A DNA stretch of 64,000 nt, taken from NCBI RefSeq assembly GCF_001048695.1, contig NZ_CVRB01000001.1, forward strand, positions 1,116,001 to 1,180,000. Direction: 5' to 3'. Position 1 is the first letter of the stretch. The number at the start of each line of letters is the position of its first letter. This document shows positions 52,629 through 60,733 of the stretch, in pieces. This stretch comes from Neobacillus massiliamazoniensis. Lineage in GTDB: Bacteria; Bacillota; Bacilli; Bacillales; Cytobacillaceae. The translations under genes were made by a program, and so were the position numbers. The notes under the pieces were generated by a model. It was not told where the DNA came from. It saw only the letters and a program-made list of their open reading frames with translations, and ran no database searches.

Positions 52629-52695
52629 GATGCATACAAGGTAAGTGAAAAATACAAAAAATAACCGTTGCGAAATGACTTTCTCAGCGGTCTAC

Positions 52696-52730
52696 AAAAA
52701 GACCTAACTGAACTTCAGCTAGGTCTTTTT
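52696..52730. terminator. bidirectional terminator
   Basis: AAAAAGACCTAACTGAA pairs with TTCAGCTAGGTCTTTTT (one mismatch) around a single base. It serves kduD from the left and the phosphoesterase gene from the right. Confidence 0.85.
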
Positions 52731-52772
52731 GGTCATTATTAATTAGAATTTACTCTGATATCTTATTGAAAC

Positions 52773-54347
52773 TTACTTTTCATTTCCTTGTTGATCTTCA
52801 GTTTTGTTCTCGTTTAAAGGTTGGCCTGTTTTTTCATCAAGGAAAAGTTTTTGAGTGCGTGGGCCTTTTGTAAAATCAAACATGTTTTCAATGCTTCCTG
52901 CTTTTGCATCAGAAGAAGTACCGCCGATACGGCCTAAATTCCAGTTATCCTCAATAAACTTAAGGATGGAAGACTGATCAGTTACAGTATGATCGACATA
53001 ATTACTCTTTGCATATGGTGAGACTACTAAAAGTGGTAATCTAGGTCCTAATCCAGCTTTCCCTGACTCAACAGTTTGACCGTTGCTTGGTCCAAATACA
53101 TGATCATACCAACCATCTGAATCATCATAAGCAATGACTACAGCTGTGTCTTTCCACTCAGGAGTCTTTTGAAGGTGATTAATCGTATTTACGATAAATT
53201 GTTGCTCGTCTAATGGATCTGAATATCCTGCATGACCATCTTGGTACATTGGTGCTTTAAGGTAGCTGACACTTGGCATATTTCCATTGTCCACAGAAGT
53301 CCAGAAATCCTTCATATCGTACTGGTGATTTGCTTGATCCGTTTTACCAATCATTCCAGGAGTGCTAGGTGCCACATGATTTGGGTTTGCTGTTGACTTG
53401 TAATATTCAAATGGCTGATGATGTGGACTGTAATCGGTAACTGACGCTCCGCCAATATTGGTATGTTTAGCAGTAGGATCAGCAAATCCGCCTTGGAACC
53501 AGCCCCAAGTAATCCCTTTTCCATTTAATAAGTCACCGACATTTTTATTGGTATCATTCATAGCAGCCGTCATACCTGTTGAAGCCTTATCAAGATATGG
53601 GTTTGGATCGCCAGTGATGGTACCATTTTCAAACTCATTTAAAATATCGTTCGTTACTTTTTGGCCATTCTTATCGTACACTGTAGCTCCGTGAGTTTCA
53701 CCTGATATCAGGTTTAATGCACCAGGGGTAGACGGTCCATAAGTTGTTCCAAAGGAATTGTCACTCATGGCAAAATTTTGCGCGTAGTTCCAAAGAGCTG
53801 TAACTGTGTTGCCATCATAATAGTCCATTACAACTCCTGGGTTTTTCCCACTGCCTGTACTCTCGACTGCTTTGTCCATTTTTCCACCATCAGTGGCATC
53901 AATTTCAGCATGATAGTTATGATCCATATCATCTGTCATTGCTTGTGAGCGATCAAGTCGGACAGGATTGGCAGCGTTCGGATTATTAGTAATTAAGTTT
54001 GTTTTTGAGATACCTGGCTGGGTACCATTATAATCTTTTGGAGTTAATAGATTATTAACTTCTGGTGTATTTGTTTTTGCAGTAAATTTAGGCTCGCCTT
54101 TAACGTTCATGGCATATGGATATGTGCCAAAGTAATGATCGAATGAAACATTTTCCCCGAAAATGACAACAACATGTTTAATCGGTGTCTTAGTTTCTAC
54201 CTTTGTTTCTTTAGCCTGTGCACTGACTTGGGCAGGAACCTTTCCATTAACTTGGGCATTGGTCGTTATTGGAGATACAGCAAAAATCGTACCTAAAGCA
54301 GTAACACTGAGGACATTAATCACTTTTGCAAGCTTTTTTACATTCAT
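52773..54347 (-). CDS. secreted phosphoesterase (acid phosphatase/phospholipase C-like)
   Basis: A 524-residue PF04185-type enzyme without a propeller. The signal peptide is MNVKKLAKVINVLSVTALGT to about TNAQ. The catalytic start is IKHVVVIFGENVSFDHYFGT, with the ENxSFDHYFG motif of AcpA and phospholipase C proteins. Further sites are AMTDDMDHNYHAE, SDNSFGTTYGPSTPG, DGHAGYSDPLDEQQF and VIAYDDSDGWYDHV. The C-terminus is Gln/Asn/Lys-rich. RBS GGAGGTGTAGGT. The Pho box at 54384-54433 suggests phosphate control, as for the other phosphatases in the window. Confidence 0.92.
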   Translation of the reverse strand: MNVKKLAKVINVLSVTALGTIFAVSPITTNAQVNGKVPAQVSAQAKETKVETKTPIKHVVVIFGENVSFDHYFGTYPYAMNVKGEPKFTAKTNTPEVNNLLTPKDYNGTQPGISKTNLITNNPNAANPVRLDRSQAMTDDMDHNYHAEIDATDGGKMDKAVESTGSGKNPGVVMDYYDGNTVTALWNYAQNFAMSDNSFGTTYGPSTPGALNLISGETHGATVYDKNGQKVTNDILNEFENGTITGDPNPYLDKASTGMTAAMNDTNKNVGDLLNGKGITWGWFQGGFADPTAKHTNIGGASVTDYSPHHQPFEYYKSTANPNHVAPSTPGMIGKTDQANHQYDMKDFWTSVDNGNMPSVSYLKAPMYQDGHAGYSDPLDEQQFIVNTINHLQKTPEWKDTAVVIAYDDSDGWYDHVFGPSNGQTVESGKAGLGPRLPLLVVSPYAKSNYVDHTVTDQSSILKFIEDNWNLGRIGGTSSDAKAGSIENMFDFTKGPRTQKLFLDEKTGQPLNENKTEDQQGNEK

Positions 54348-54383
54348 ACCTACACCTCCGAGTGATATCTTACCTTTATTACT

Positions 54384-54433
54384 TTACAGGGCTAATGTAA
54401 ATACAGCATGAATTATACGTTAATTATTGTTAA
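54384..54433 (-). promoter_or_regulatory. Pho box upstream of the phosphoesterase at 52773
   Basis: On the minus strand TTAACA (54433-54428), TAACGT, TCATGC, TTACAT (54400-54395) and CTGTAA follow at 11-bp steps. The two outer elements are good and the middle ones weak. Confidence 0.6.
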
Positions 54434-54553
54434 GATTCGTAGTACTTTTTTAGTAAGTTTGGGGTAGCCAAGATAATAGGTATTTGCACCGTAATACCTA
54501 TGTAAATATGGAAAAATACTAAGTAAAAAGCCCTAATTATAAAATAAGAAATA

Positions 54554-54676
54554 AAATGAGGATGTCCCAGAAAAAAGTGTCAGCCCCCTCAACCCACAAT
54601 ATATAGCTGATCTTAACTTATTAATCTGCTATATTGCGTTTTGAACGAGCGGGACCCTTTTGGGACATCCTCATTT
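54554..54676. repeat. 123-bp element with 16-bp perfect inverted repeat ends
   Basis: AAATGAGGATGTCCCA and TGGGACATCCTCATTT bound an interior of about 91 bp with its own ATATAGC/GCTATAT repeat. The end word is the same as in the hairpins at 39909, 43028 and 49079, so it may be a MITE-like form from which those terminators derive. It can also serve as terminator of rsiV on the minus strand. Confidence 0.65.
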
Positions 54677-54717
54677 CTTTTATCCTTGGAAAAAGGTAGG
54701 TGTCAAACTGTCGGATG

Positions 54718-55599
54718 CTATTTTAAATATTCATGACTAACCAAAACGTTATTTAGGACGTCCGTAGGGATGACGAATTCAACAATACCCATGGCACCTG
54801 GAGCTACATCATATTTGTCAAAAACAATGACCAATTTGTGATCTTTGTTAATGTAGAAATTTTGATCGGGCTTTATTTTTTCAAAAGTGTCTAGTGGATT
54901 ATCATCTTTTTTATTGGGATTCTTTACCCAATAAGTTAGGGAAGGGTCTTTATCCATTTGTGCAATCATTTGCTTTTTAATTTCATTGCTAATCAAATCT
55001 ACATACGCATCACTTTTAAATAGACTTGGTAAAGTGATGAGCAGTTTATTTTTCTTATCAATCGTGTCATAATGGAACGTTGTTGAAGACGATCCGACTG
55101 TATTAACAGTATAACGTCCGATGGATAAGAGTTGGTCATTATCTGTTTTTACTTCATACCCACTATTTACCCCTAAATGTCCGCCGCCACTTTCTTTTAA
55201 ATCTTTCATATCAGTTTGGAATTGTTGATAGAGTTCTTTACTTTCATTTAGGTACTTTTGATTTAACGTTGCTTGTAATTCTTTATTATCAAGGTTTTTA
55301 ATGGCAGGTACTTTAATATCTGCACGGTACGTTCCTTCATCCACCTTAAATTCTCTAAATGTTAATACTTTCACTACATTTTTTAGGCCAGGAACATCTG
55401 CCATAGTCTGTGCAAATGCCGGACTTGCATTTAATCCTCCAATAAAAATGGCAGCTGCAGCAGCTAGTCCGACAGCCACTTTTGGCATGATGCGCTTCTT
55501 AGGCTTTTGCTTCAGTGCCTTTCTTACAACAAAGTCTAACTGACTTGGGATCGGAATCTCATTATACTCTTTCTTTAATGCTTCCATTTTATTATTCAT
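54718..55599 (-). CDS. rsiV: anti-sigma-V factor RsiV
   Basis: A 293-residue membrane-anchored anti-sigma factor with a cytoplasmic N-terminus (YNEIPIPSQLDFVVRKALKQ), one membrane helix (VAVGLAAAAAIFIGG) and a DUF4163/DUF3298 extracellular domain. Sequences such as ITLPSLFKSDAYVDLISNEI and YDVAPGAMGIVEFVIPT match B. subtilis RsiV. In that species RsiV binds lysozyme, is cleaved and frees SigV. It starts 1 bp after the sigV stop, so the two are coupled. Confidence 0.92.
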   Translation of the reverse strand: MNNKMEALKKEYNEIPIPSQLDFVVRKALKQKPKKRIMPKVAVGLAAAAAIFIGGLNASPAFAQTMADVPGLKNVVKVLTFREFKVDEGTYRADIKVPAIKNLDNKELQATLNQKYLNESKELYQQFQTDMKDLKESGGGHLGVNSGYEVKTDNDQLLSIGRYTVNTVGSSSTTFHYDTIDKKNKLLITLPSLFKSDAYVDLISNEIKKQMIAQMDKDPSLTYWVKNPNKKDDNPLDTFEKIKPDQNFYINKDHKLVIVFDKYDVAPGAMGIVEFVIPTDVLNNVLVSHEYLK

Positions 55600-55600
55600 T

Positions 55601-56113
55601 TTAATAACCTCCTAAATAGGAATTATCACTCATTTCTAAACGCATCAATTTAAGCCCTTTATATAAACGTGTCTTAATCGTGTTTTCTTTTTCATTTAAA
55701 ATTTCAGCTATTTCACGAATTTTTAGGTCTTCAAAAAATTTAAGAATGATCACAGTTCGATATTTTGGAGGCAAATCATTGAGTAACCTGGTTAAATCAA
55801 CATTTTCATATGTATCATTCCTTTTGGGGATAAAAAATTCTAAAGTATCATCATCCACTATCATTTCCTTTTTCTTTTTGCGTAATAAATCTAACGATGT
55901 GGTAACTACGATACGATAAAACCAACTTTTTAAAGCTTGAGGATTTTCTAAGGTATGAATCCCTTTAAGAGCTTTATGGATTGATTCTTGAATAATATCT
56001 AAAGCATCATTTTCATTTTTAACGTAACTATAGGCTAATCGATAAAATTTCTCTTTGTTTTCCAACACTAATTCTGTAAGTAATTCTTTTTGATCTTTCT
56101 CTTTCTTGTTCAT
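55601..56113 (-). CDS. sigV: ECF sigma factor SigV
   Basis: A 170-residue ECF sigma factor. Region 2 includes FYRLAYSYVKNENDALDIIQ and LKSWFYRIVVTTSLDLLRKK. Region 4 is LPPKYRTVIILKFFEDLKI and REIAEILNEKENTIKTRLYK. It controls lysozyme and cell-wall stress genes together with RsiV. RBS AAAGGAGGTG lies before ATG 56113. An ECF-like promoter at 56145-56175 suggests autoregulation. Confidence 0.93.
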   Translation of the reverse strand: MNKKEKDQKELLTELVLENKEKFYRLAYSYVKNENDALDIIQESIHKALKGIHTLENPQALKSWFYRIVVTTSLDLLRKKKKEMIVDDDTLEFFIPKRNDTYENVDLTRLLNDLPPKYRTVIILKFFEDLKIREIAEILNEKENTIKTRLYKGLKLMRLEMSDNSYLGGY

Positions 56114-56144
56114 CGCTATGCACCTCCTTTAGGATTCTATAGAA

Positions 56145-56175
56145 GAGACGCCAACCTATAAAGAAAAAGTTTTTG
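56145..56175 (-). promoter_or_regulatory. ECF-type (SigV-like) promoter of sigV-rsiV
   Basis: On the minus strand CAAAAACTTTTTC (-35 region with AAC and a T tract) is followed after about 16 bp by GCGTCTC (-10 CGTC). This is the form of Bacillus SigV/SigM-family promoters. Confidence 0.6.
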
Positions 56176-56230
56176 GTATTTGCGATTTTTGGGCTACTGA
56201 AGGGTAGCTTTTATGTAATAACGACTGGAG

Positions 56231-56945
56231 AAAAACGGATATGTGCCAATTTTGGTTTTTGTGTGCCATTTTCCAAATATATGTGCCGTTTTGACCGGGA
56301 TATGTGCCATTTTTCGATTATATGTGCCGTTTTTAACTTTTAGGAGCCATTTGATTCCGAGCACCCATTTTCACCATTAAAAAGAGCTCCGCTTGTAAAT
56401 ATCGGAGCCCTTTTACTAGAAAATCACCTGCAAAAAAACGGATATGTGCCATTTTTGGTTTTTATGTGCCGTTTTCCAAATATATGTGCCGTTTTGACCG
56501 GGATATGTGCCATTTTTCGATTATATGTGCCGTTTTTAACTTTTAGGAGCCATTTGAACCCGAACTTTTTCACTATTAAAAAGAGCTCCGCTTGTAAATA
56601 TCGGAGCCCTTTTACTAGAAAATCACCTAAAAAAAACGGATATGTGCCGTTTTTGAATTTTATGTGCCATTTTAAAAATATATGTGCCGTTTTGGCCAGG
56701 AAATGTGCCGTTTTTCGATTTTATGTGCCGTTTGCGGCTGAGCCACCATTTTCACCATTAAAAAGAGCCCCACTTGTAAATATCGGAGCCCTTTTACTAG
56801 AAAATCACCTGAAAAAAACGGATATGTGCCGATTTTGAATTTTATGTGCCATTTTAAAAATATATGTGCCGTTTTGACCGGGATATGTGCCGTTTTTCGA
56901 ATATATGTGCCATTTTAGATTTTTATGTGCCGTTTCATCGCGAGC
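56231..56945. repeat. higher-order array of TATGTGCCGTTTT repeats
   Basis: Words of the form TATGTGCC(G/A)TTTT occur every 20-21 bp (56243, 56263, 56283, 56304, 56324 and on). Groups of five or six are followed by a G+C hairpin GAGCTCCG/CGGAGCCC and TTTTACTAGAAAATCACC. The whole unit, 182-203 bp, is repeated four times, the last without the hairpin. Open frames across it are artefacts. 56946-57231 shows no gene besides the leader of 57232. Confidence 0.9.
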
Positions 56946-57231
56946 CCTCATTCTCAGCAAAGTTTTAGAATAACACCTTCAAAAATTTGCAGAATCACCC
57001 AATGTTTTTTCTATTCCTCCATAAAAATGCATTCCTTCATTCATGAAGAAGAATTAAAGTAGAAGGGAAATTCAACGAGAAAAGTCTATTTTTTTCAATT
57101 GTTTGTTTAAATCTCATTCATTCTCAAAAATAAAAATTTAAAAGATGATAGGCATAGTAGATTGCCTTTGCAACTTAATAACTCCTTTCATATATTATAG
57201 CAAGTCCAATATAGAAAGGAGGTATTTTGCA

Positions 57232-57471
57232 GTGGAATTAAATTATGAAAGTGCCAAGCATTTAAAAGGTAAAATGATACGCTTTCGAAATAAAGATGGA
57301 GAATGGGTCGTAGGAAAAGTCGTAAATATAAAAAAAGATGGTCTAGAAATTGCGGAAATAGGGTCTTCCGACTCAAATGATGGTTATGGATTTGGTGGCC
57401 CGTTTTTTGGAAGACCATTCTTCTTTCCTTTTGATGGTTTCTTTTTTGATCCCTTTTTCTTTTTCATTTAA
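57232..57471 (+). CDS. small protein with Gly/Phe/Pro-rich tail
   Basis: A 79-residue protein with start GTG 57232 nine nt after AAAGGAGG. Residues 1-48 look like a small SH3/PRC-like beta domain (LKGKMIRFRNKDGEWVVGKV then KKDGLEIAEI). The tail is GYGFGGPFFGRPFFFPFDG and ends DPFFFFI. Tails like this occur in spore-coat or spore-surface proteins of Bacillus; the next gene being YjcZ-type supports a sporulation context, but the function is unknown. Confidence 0.65.
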   Translation: MELNYESAKHLKGKMIRFRNKDGEWVVGKVVNIKKDGLEIAEIGSSDSNDGYGFGGPFFGRPFFFPFDGFFFDPFFFFI

Positions 57472-57654
57472 ATAAAGTATGAGCAAGTACGGTTACTAAT
57501 TATAGCCTAACCAGAATAGTAAGAGTATTGGGTGAAGACAAGCTGATTTGTAATTTTTTTATTTAATTTACTTTAAATCAGCACTTGTCCATTCCGTTTT
57601 ATCTTTATTGAATATGCTATTACTAACCACCAGCCATATATAGTTACCTCCATT

Positions 57655-57683
57655 GAGGCGTTTGCAGATCATGCAGACGCTTC
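57655..57683 (+). terminator. possible terminator hairpin
   Basis: AGGCGTTTGCA and TGCAGACGCTT pair with two wobbles, followed by CTTTGTAT. The interval 57472-57813 otherwise holds no gene. Confidence 0.4.
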
Positions 57684-57813
57684 TTTGTATTCTTATGTAA
57701 ATCGCTGATTTGTCCTATCTCTATGATATTTGTCCAATCAAATCTTGTCTAAAAAAAATATATATAGTGTTAGAAGGTTCTCCCTTCGTATAATCCAAAA
57801 GGGGGTGAAAAAT

Positions 57814-57948
57814 ATGGGTTGGTTTGGCGGATATGGCGGATTCGGATACGGATACGGCGGCGGATACGGCGGCGGTTCAATGTTTGTTTTAATCGTTGTA
57901 TTGTTCATTCTTCTTATCATCGTAGGAGCTTCTATGATGACTTACTAA
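57814..57948 (+). CDS. YjcZ-family sporulation protein
   Basis: A 44-residue peptide: Gly/Tyr-rich start (MGWFGGYGGFGYGYGGGYGG) then one membrane helix (FVLIVVLFILLIIVGASMM). This is the typical YjcZ/YhfD-like sporulation peptide family of Bacillus, generally made during sporulation. RBS AAAGGGGGTG is seven nt before ATG 57814. Single gene ended by the terminator at 57989. Confidence 0.9.
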   Translation: MGWFGGYGGFGYGYGGGYGGGSMFVLIVVLFILLIIVGASMMTY

Positions 57949-57988
57949 ATTACACGGAACATAGAGCAGGTTGGGTTCCACAGTACGG

Positions 57989-58026
57989 AAAAAGGACAGA
58001 TTGGTTAGTTTAATCTGTCCTTTTGT
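57989..58026 (+). terminator. terminator of the YjcZ gene
   Basis: AAAGGACAGATT pairs with AATCTGTCCTTT around a 9-nt loop, ending in TTTTG. Confidence 0.85.
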
Positions 58027-58071
58027 TATGCAGTTTTAGCTAGCTGTTGCACATATATGGACTTGCCTTCT

Positions 58072-58140
58072 ATAAGCTACCGTTTTTTCGATTATCCATT
58101 GTTTTCAGTTGCTTAGAACCTTTATAGGCTATCGTTTATT
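58072..58140 (+). repeat. dispersed ~70-bp repeat, left copy
   Basis: Contains CTATAAGCTACCGTTTTTTC and TTTTCAGTTGCTTAGAACC. A similar sequence in inverted orientation lies at 60610-60690, so the two flank the TetR-MFS pair. The rest of 57949-58247 has a partial third repeat (GGCTATCGTTTATTCG) and no gene. Confidence 0.6.
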
Positions 58141-58247
58141 CGATTTCCCTCTATTTTTGGTAGTTTATCGTAAGGGACGACTATATTAAGTAACCCTTTT
58201 AAGGGGATACGATTTAAAGCCAATTTGGATTAGGAATTAATGTTTTT

Positions 58248-58793
58248 CTATACCATCTTAATTATTTGGTTTGCTAAGTAGCTTGGACTATATGGCGTAC
58301 CTTCCTGTATCCACCACGTCACGATACCAAGCGTCGAAGAAGCAATTATTTCATTTGAAACCTGAAACGAACGGCCCTTCACCTTTCTTTCTTCCCTCCA
58401 AAGTGACACGATTTCTAGAAGCATACTGAATACTCTTTTGCGAAAATCCTTATTCTCCAGCATCACATTGAAGAGACCTGCATGTTGATAGATATGCTCT
58501 AGAAAAGAGATAAGTGAAGCTTTTCCTAAAGACAGATTATCCTGAGATAGAGGGTTGATTGTTTGATACATCTCATCAAGGACTTCATTGATCATTTGCT
58601 CCATTAAGTCCTCAATATCACGATAATGCAAATAGAAAGTTGCACGATTTAATTCTGCACGATCTGCTATACTTTGAACAGTCAATTTGCTTCTATCGTA
58701 GTTCTCTTCGAGCAATGAAATAAGTGCTTCTTTAAACATTCTCTTTGTGCGTTTTATTCGAGGATCCACCTTTATCTGATTATTTGTAGACAT
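58248..58793 (-). CDS. TetR/AcrR family transcriptional regulator
   Basis: A 181-residue repressor. Residues 9-55 hold the DNA-binding domain (RTKRMFKEALISLLEENYDR then LTVQSIADRAELNRATFYLH). The C-terminal half matches the TetR_C_7-like ligand domain. The start chosen is ATG 58793 (MSTNNQ), eight nt after AAAGGA. Divergent from a DHA2-family MFS pump with three repeated operator-like sites between, so repression of the pump is likely. Confidence 0.88.
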   Translation of the reverse strand: MSTNNQIKVDPRIKRTKRMFKEALISLLEENYDRSKLTVQSIADRAELNRATFYLHYRDIEDLMEQMINEVLDEMYQTINPLSQDNLSLGKASLISFLEHIYQHAGLFNVMLENKDFRKRVFSMLLEIVSLWREERKVKGRSFQVSNEIIASSTLGIVTWWIQEGTPYSPSYLANQIIKMV

Positions 58794-58847
58794 TTTATCA
58801 ATCCTTTGACTATAATTCATCACTTTTACGACAAATATCCCTTACAT

Positions 58848-58961
58848 TGTCAATTAGTCAACACTTAGGCTGAAAGTGTAAATGGTTTTTTTATTATTTG
58901 CATGTTAGTATCTTTTTTATTGACAACATATCAATTAATCGACAAAGTGTCAATTAGATAA
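58848..58961. promoter_or_regulatory. TetR operator candidates
   Basis: Three related sites: TGTCAATTAGTCAACA (58848-58863), TATCAATTAATCGACA (58929-58944) and TGTCAATTAGATAA (58948-58961). The first two have the imperfect dyad TGTCAAT-TA-GTCAACA. One is near the tetR start and two near the MFS start. Confidence 0.6.
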
Positions 58962-58986
58962 GAAAGTGAAAGGAACGTGAAAATTG

Positions 58987-60468
58987 ATGATGAATCAGCC
59001 TAATGCACAAGCCAAAAAAGGCATACTACTATTCGTCTTACTCTTAGGCTCATTTCTATCCATTCTGAATCAGACAATATTAAATGTTGCTTTACCCGAT
59101 TTGATGAAGGAATTTGAGGTTTCTGCTTCAACCATTCAATGGTTATCAACTGGATTTATGTTGGTCAATGGTATTTTGGTCCCGGTGACTGCCTTTTTAA
59201 TGAAACGATTTACCACTCGGCAACTTTTCATATGCTCTATGTTTTTGTTGTTAGTGGGTACATTCATTAACGCCATTGCCCCAAGTTTTGCTTTGTTATT
59301 AACAGGGCGCCTGATCCAAGCGGCAGGAGCAGGTATCATAATGCCTTTATTAATGATGGTTGTACTTGTGGTGTTTCCTGAGGAAAATCGTGGAACTGCC
59401 ATGGGTATGATTGGACTTGCCATGATATTCGCACCAGCCATTGGCCCTACCTTGGCAGGATTTGTTATCGAATATTTTTCATGGCGCTGGTTATTTATCG
59501 GTATGTTCCCACTTGTAGTCATTGTGATCGCTTTAGCATTTAAATATTTAGTAAATGTATCAGATACATCCAAACCAAAACTCGATATGATTGGTATTAT
59601 TCTTTCAACTGTAGGGTTTGGCGGTTTACTATATGGATTTAGCACTGCTGGTGACAAGGGCTGGGGAAGTGCTGAGGTACTAACCTTTTTAGTTGGCGGT
59701 GTTATTTTCCTTATTCTCTTCATCTGGCGTCAGCTTGCTTCAAATGATCCATTACTAAATCTGCGTGTCTTTATGAACAAGATGTTCACGATGGCAACAC
59801 TCATTAATAGCTTGGTTACGATGGTAATGTATGCAGATATGATTTTACTTCCTATTTATCTACAATCAAGTAGAGGATACACAGTCCTTGAAACGGGCTT
59901 ACTGTTACTGCCAGGCGCATTATTAAATGCTGTGATGTCACCTATATCTGGACGCTTATTCGATAAATTTGGTGCAAAACCACTAGCTCTTGTAGGTCTA
60001 ATCTTTAATATTGCTGCCATATGGGGAGTTACACATTTGAGTGAAACGACCAGTTACAGCTATTTGATGATTAGGACCATCATCTTACGCATTGGTATGT
60101 CTCTCCTAACGATGCCTATCACTACTGCTGGACTAAATTCTCTTTCGAAACAACTAAATGCTCACGGTTCAGCCGTGACGAATACAGTTCGGCAGGTTGC
60201 AGGTGCGATTGGAACTTCACTGGTAGTAACGATTATGACAACCAGTACAAAGAACCATGCTGAAACTCTGATTCATTCCGGTAATATCCTGTCCAAAACT
60301 CAGCTTATTAAGGAATCTACTATACTTGGCATAAATGATGCTTACTTTTTTACAGCAATTTTAGGTATCTTAGCATTCTTAGTAACGATCTTTATGCCCA
60401 AAAAAAATGCTGCAACGAAAACAATAGCAGAAAAGCAGCACGATACCATACCAGCTGAAGGACGTTGA
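58987..60468 (+). CDS. DHA2-family MFS drug transporter (EmrB/QacA type)
   Basis: A 493-residue transporter with about 14 helices. TM1 has the DHA2 mark LNQTILNVALPDLMKEF and the loop STIQWLSTGFMLVNGI. TM5 holds motif C as FAPAIGPTLAGFVIEYFSWR. The later part has LLPGALLNAVMSPISGRLFD. The start chosen is ATG 58987, 12 nt from AAAGGA; TTG 58984 and ATG 58990 are in frame too. Exports drugs or other hydrophobic compounds by proton antiport. Regulated, by inference, by the divergent TetR. Confidence 0.92.
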   Translation: MMNQPNAQAKKGILLFVLLLGSFLSILNQTILNVALPDLMKEFEVSASTIQWLSTGFMLVNGILVPVTAFLMKRFTTRQLFICSMFLLLVGTFINAIAPSFALLLTGRLIQAAGAGIIMPLLMMVVLVVFPEENRGTAMGMIGLAMIFAPAIGPTLAGFVIEYFSWRWLFIGMFPLVVIVIALAFKYLVNVSDTSKPKLDMIGIILSTVGFGGLLYGFSTAGDKGWGSAEVLTFLVGGVIFLILFIWRQLASNDPLLNLRVFMNKMFTMATLINSLVTMVMYADMILLPIYLQSSRGYTVLETGLLLLPGALLNAVMSPISGRLFDKFGAKPLALVGLIFNIAAIWGVTHLSETTSYSYLMIRTIILRIGMSLLTMPITTAGLNSLSKQLNAHGSAVTNTVRQVAGAIGTSLVVTIMTTSTKNHAETLIHSGNILSKTQLIKESTILGINDAYFFTAILGILAFLVTIFMPKKNAATKTIAEKQHDTIPAEGR

Positions 60469-60609
60469 AAACAAAACAGTTAAGGGCGGTATTATTTTTG
60501 GTATTGCTCCAGCGAGAAAGGCATCCAAGTTTTAATCCAATTGATGCATTGAGGAGTATTTAGTGTTGGGATTGGATTTGGAGAAAAAATGAAACGGCTT
60601 TTAACGCCT

Positions 60610-60690
60610 ATGGTAGTTTATAGATGTTCTAAGCGACCGAAAATAAAGAGAAGAGGGAAAAACGGTAGGTTATAGATGTTTAGTAATATT
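60610..60690 (-). repeat. dispersed ~70-bp repeat, right inverted copy
   Basis: Read on the minus strand it has CTATAACCTACCGTTTTTCC and TTTTCGGTCGCTTAGAAC, aligning base for base with 58072-58140 over most of its length. Confidence 0.6.
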
Positions 60691-60699
60691 TTTCAAAGA

Positions 60700-60728
60700 A
60701 AAATGGCTTGGACTCTCCAAGCCATTTT
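60700..60728 (-). terminator. terminator of the mhq-type operon
   Basis: AAAATGGCTTGG pairs with CCAAGCCATTTT around a 5-nt loop, a few bases past the stop of the hydrolase. Flanking T/A runs suit either direction. Confidence 0.8.
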
Positions 60729-60733
60729 CTCTT

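Noticed and set aside
56446..56838. 130-residue Cys/Phe-rich frame
   Set aside because: Product of the TATGTGCC array; similar frames in other registers.
59136..59723. 195-residue minus frame opposite the DHA2 transporter
   Set aside because: Antisense shadow of a clear MFS gene with Thr/Asn/Pro-rich composition typical of antisense frames.
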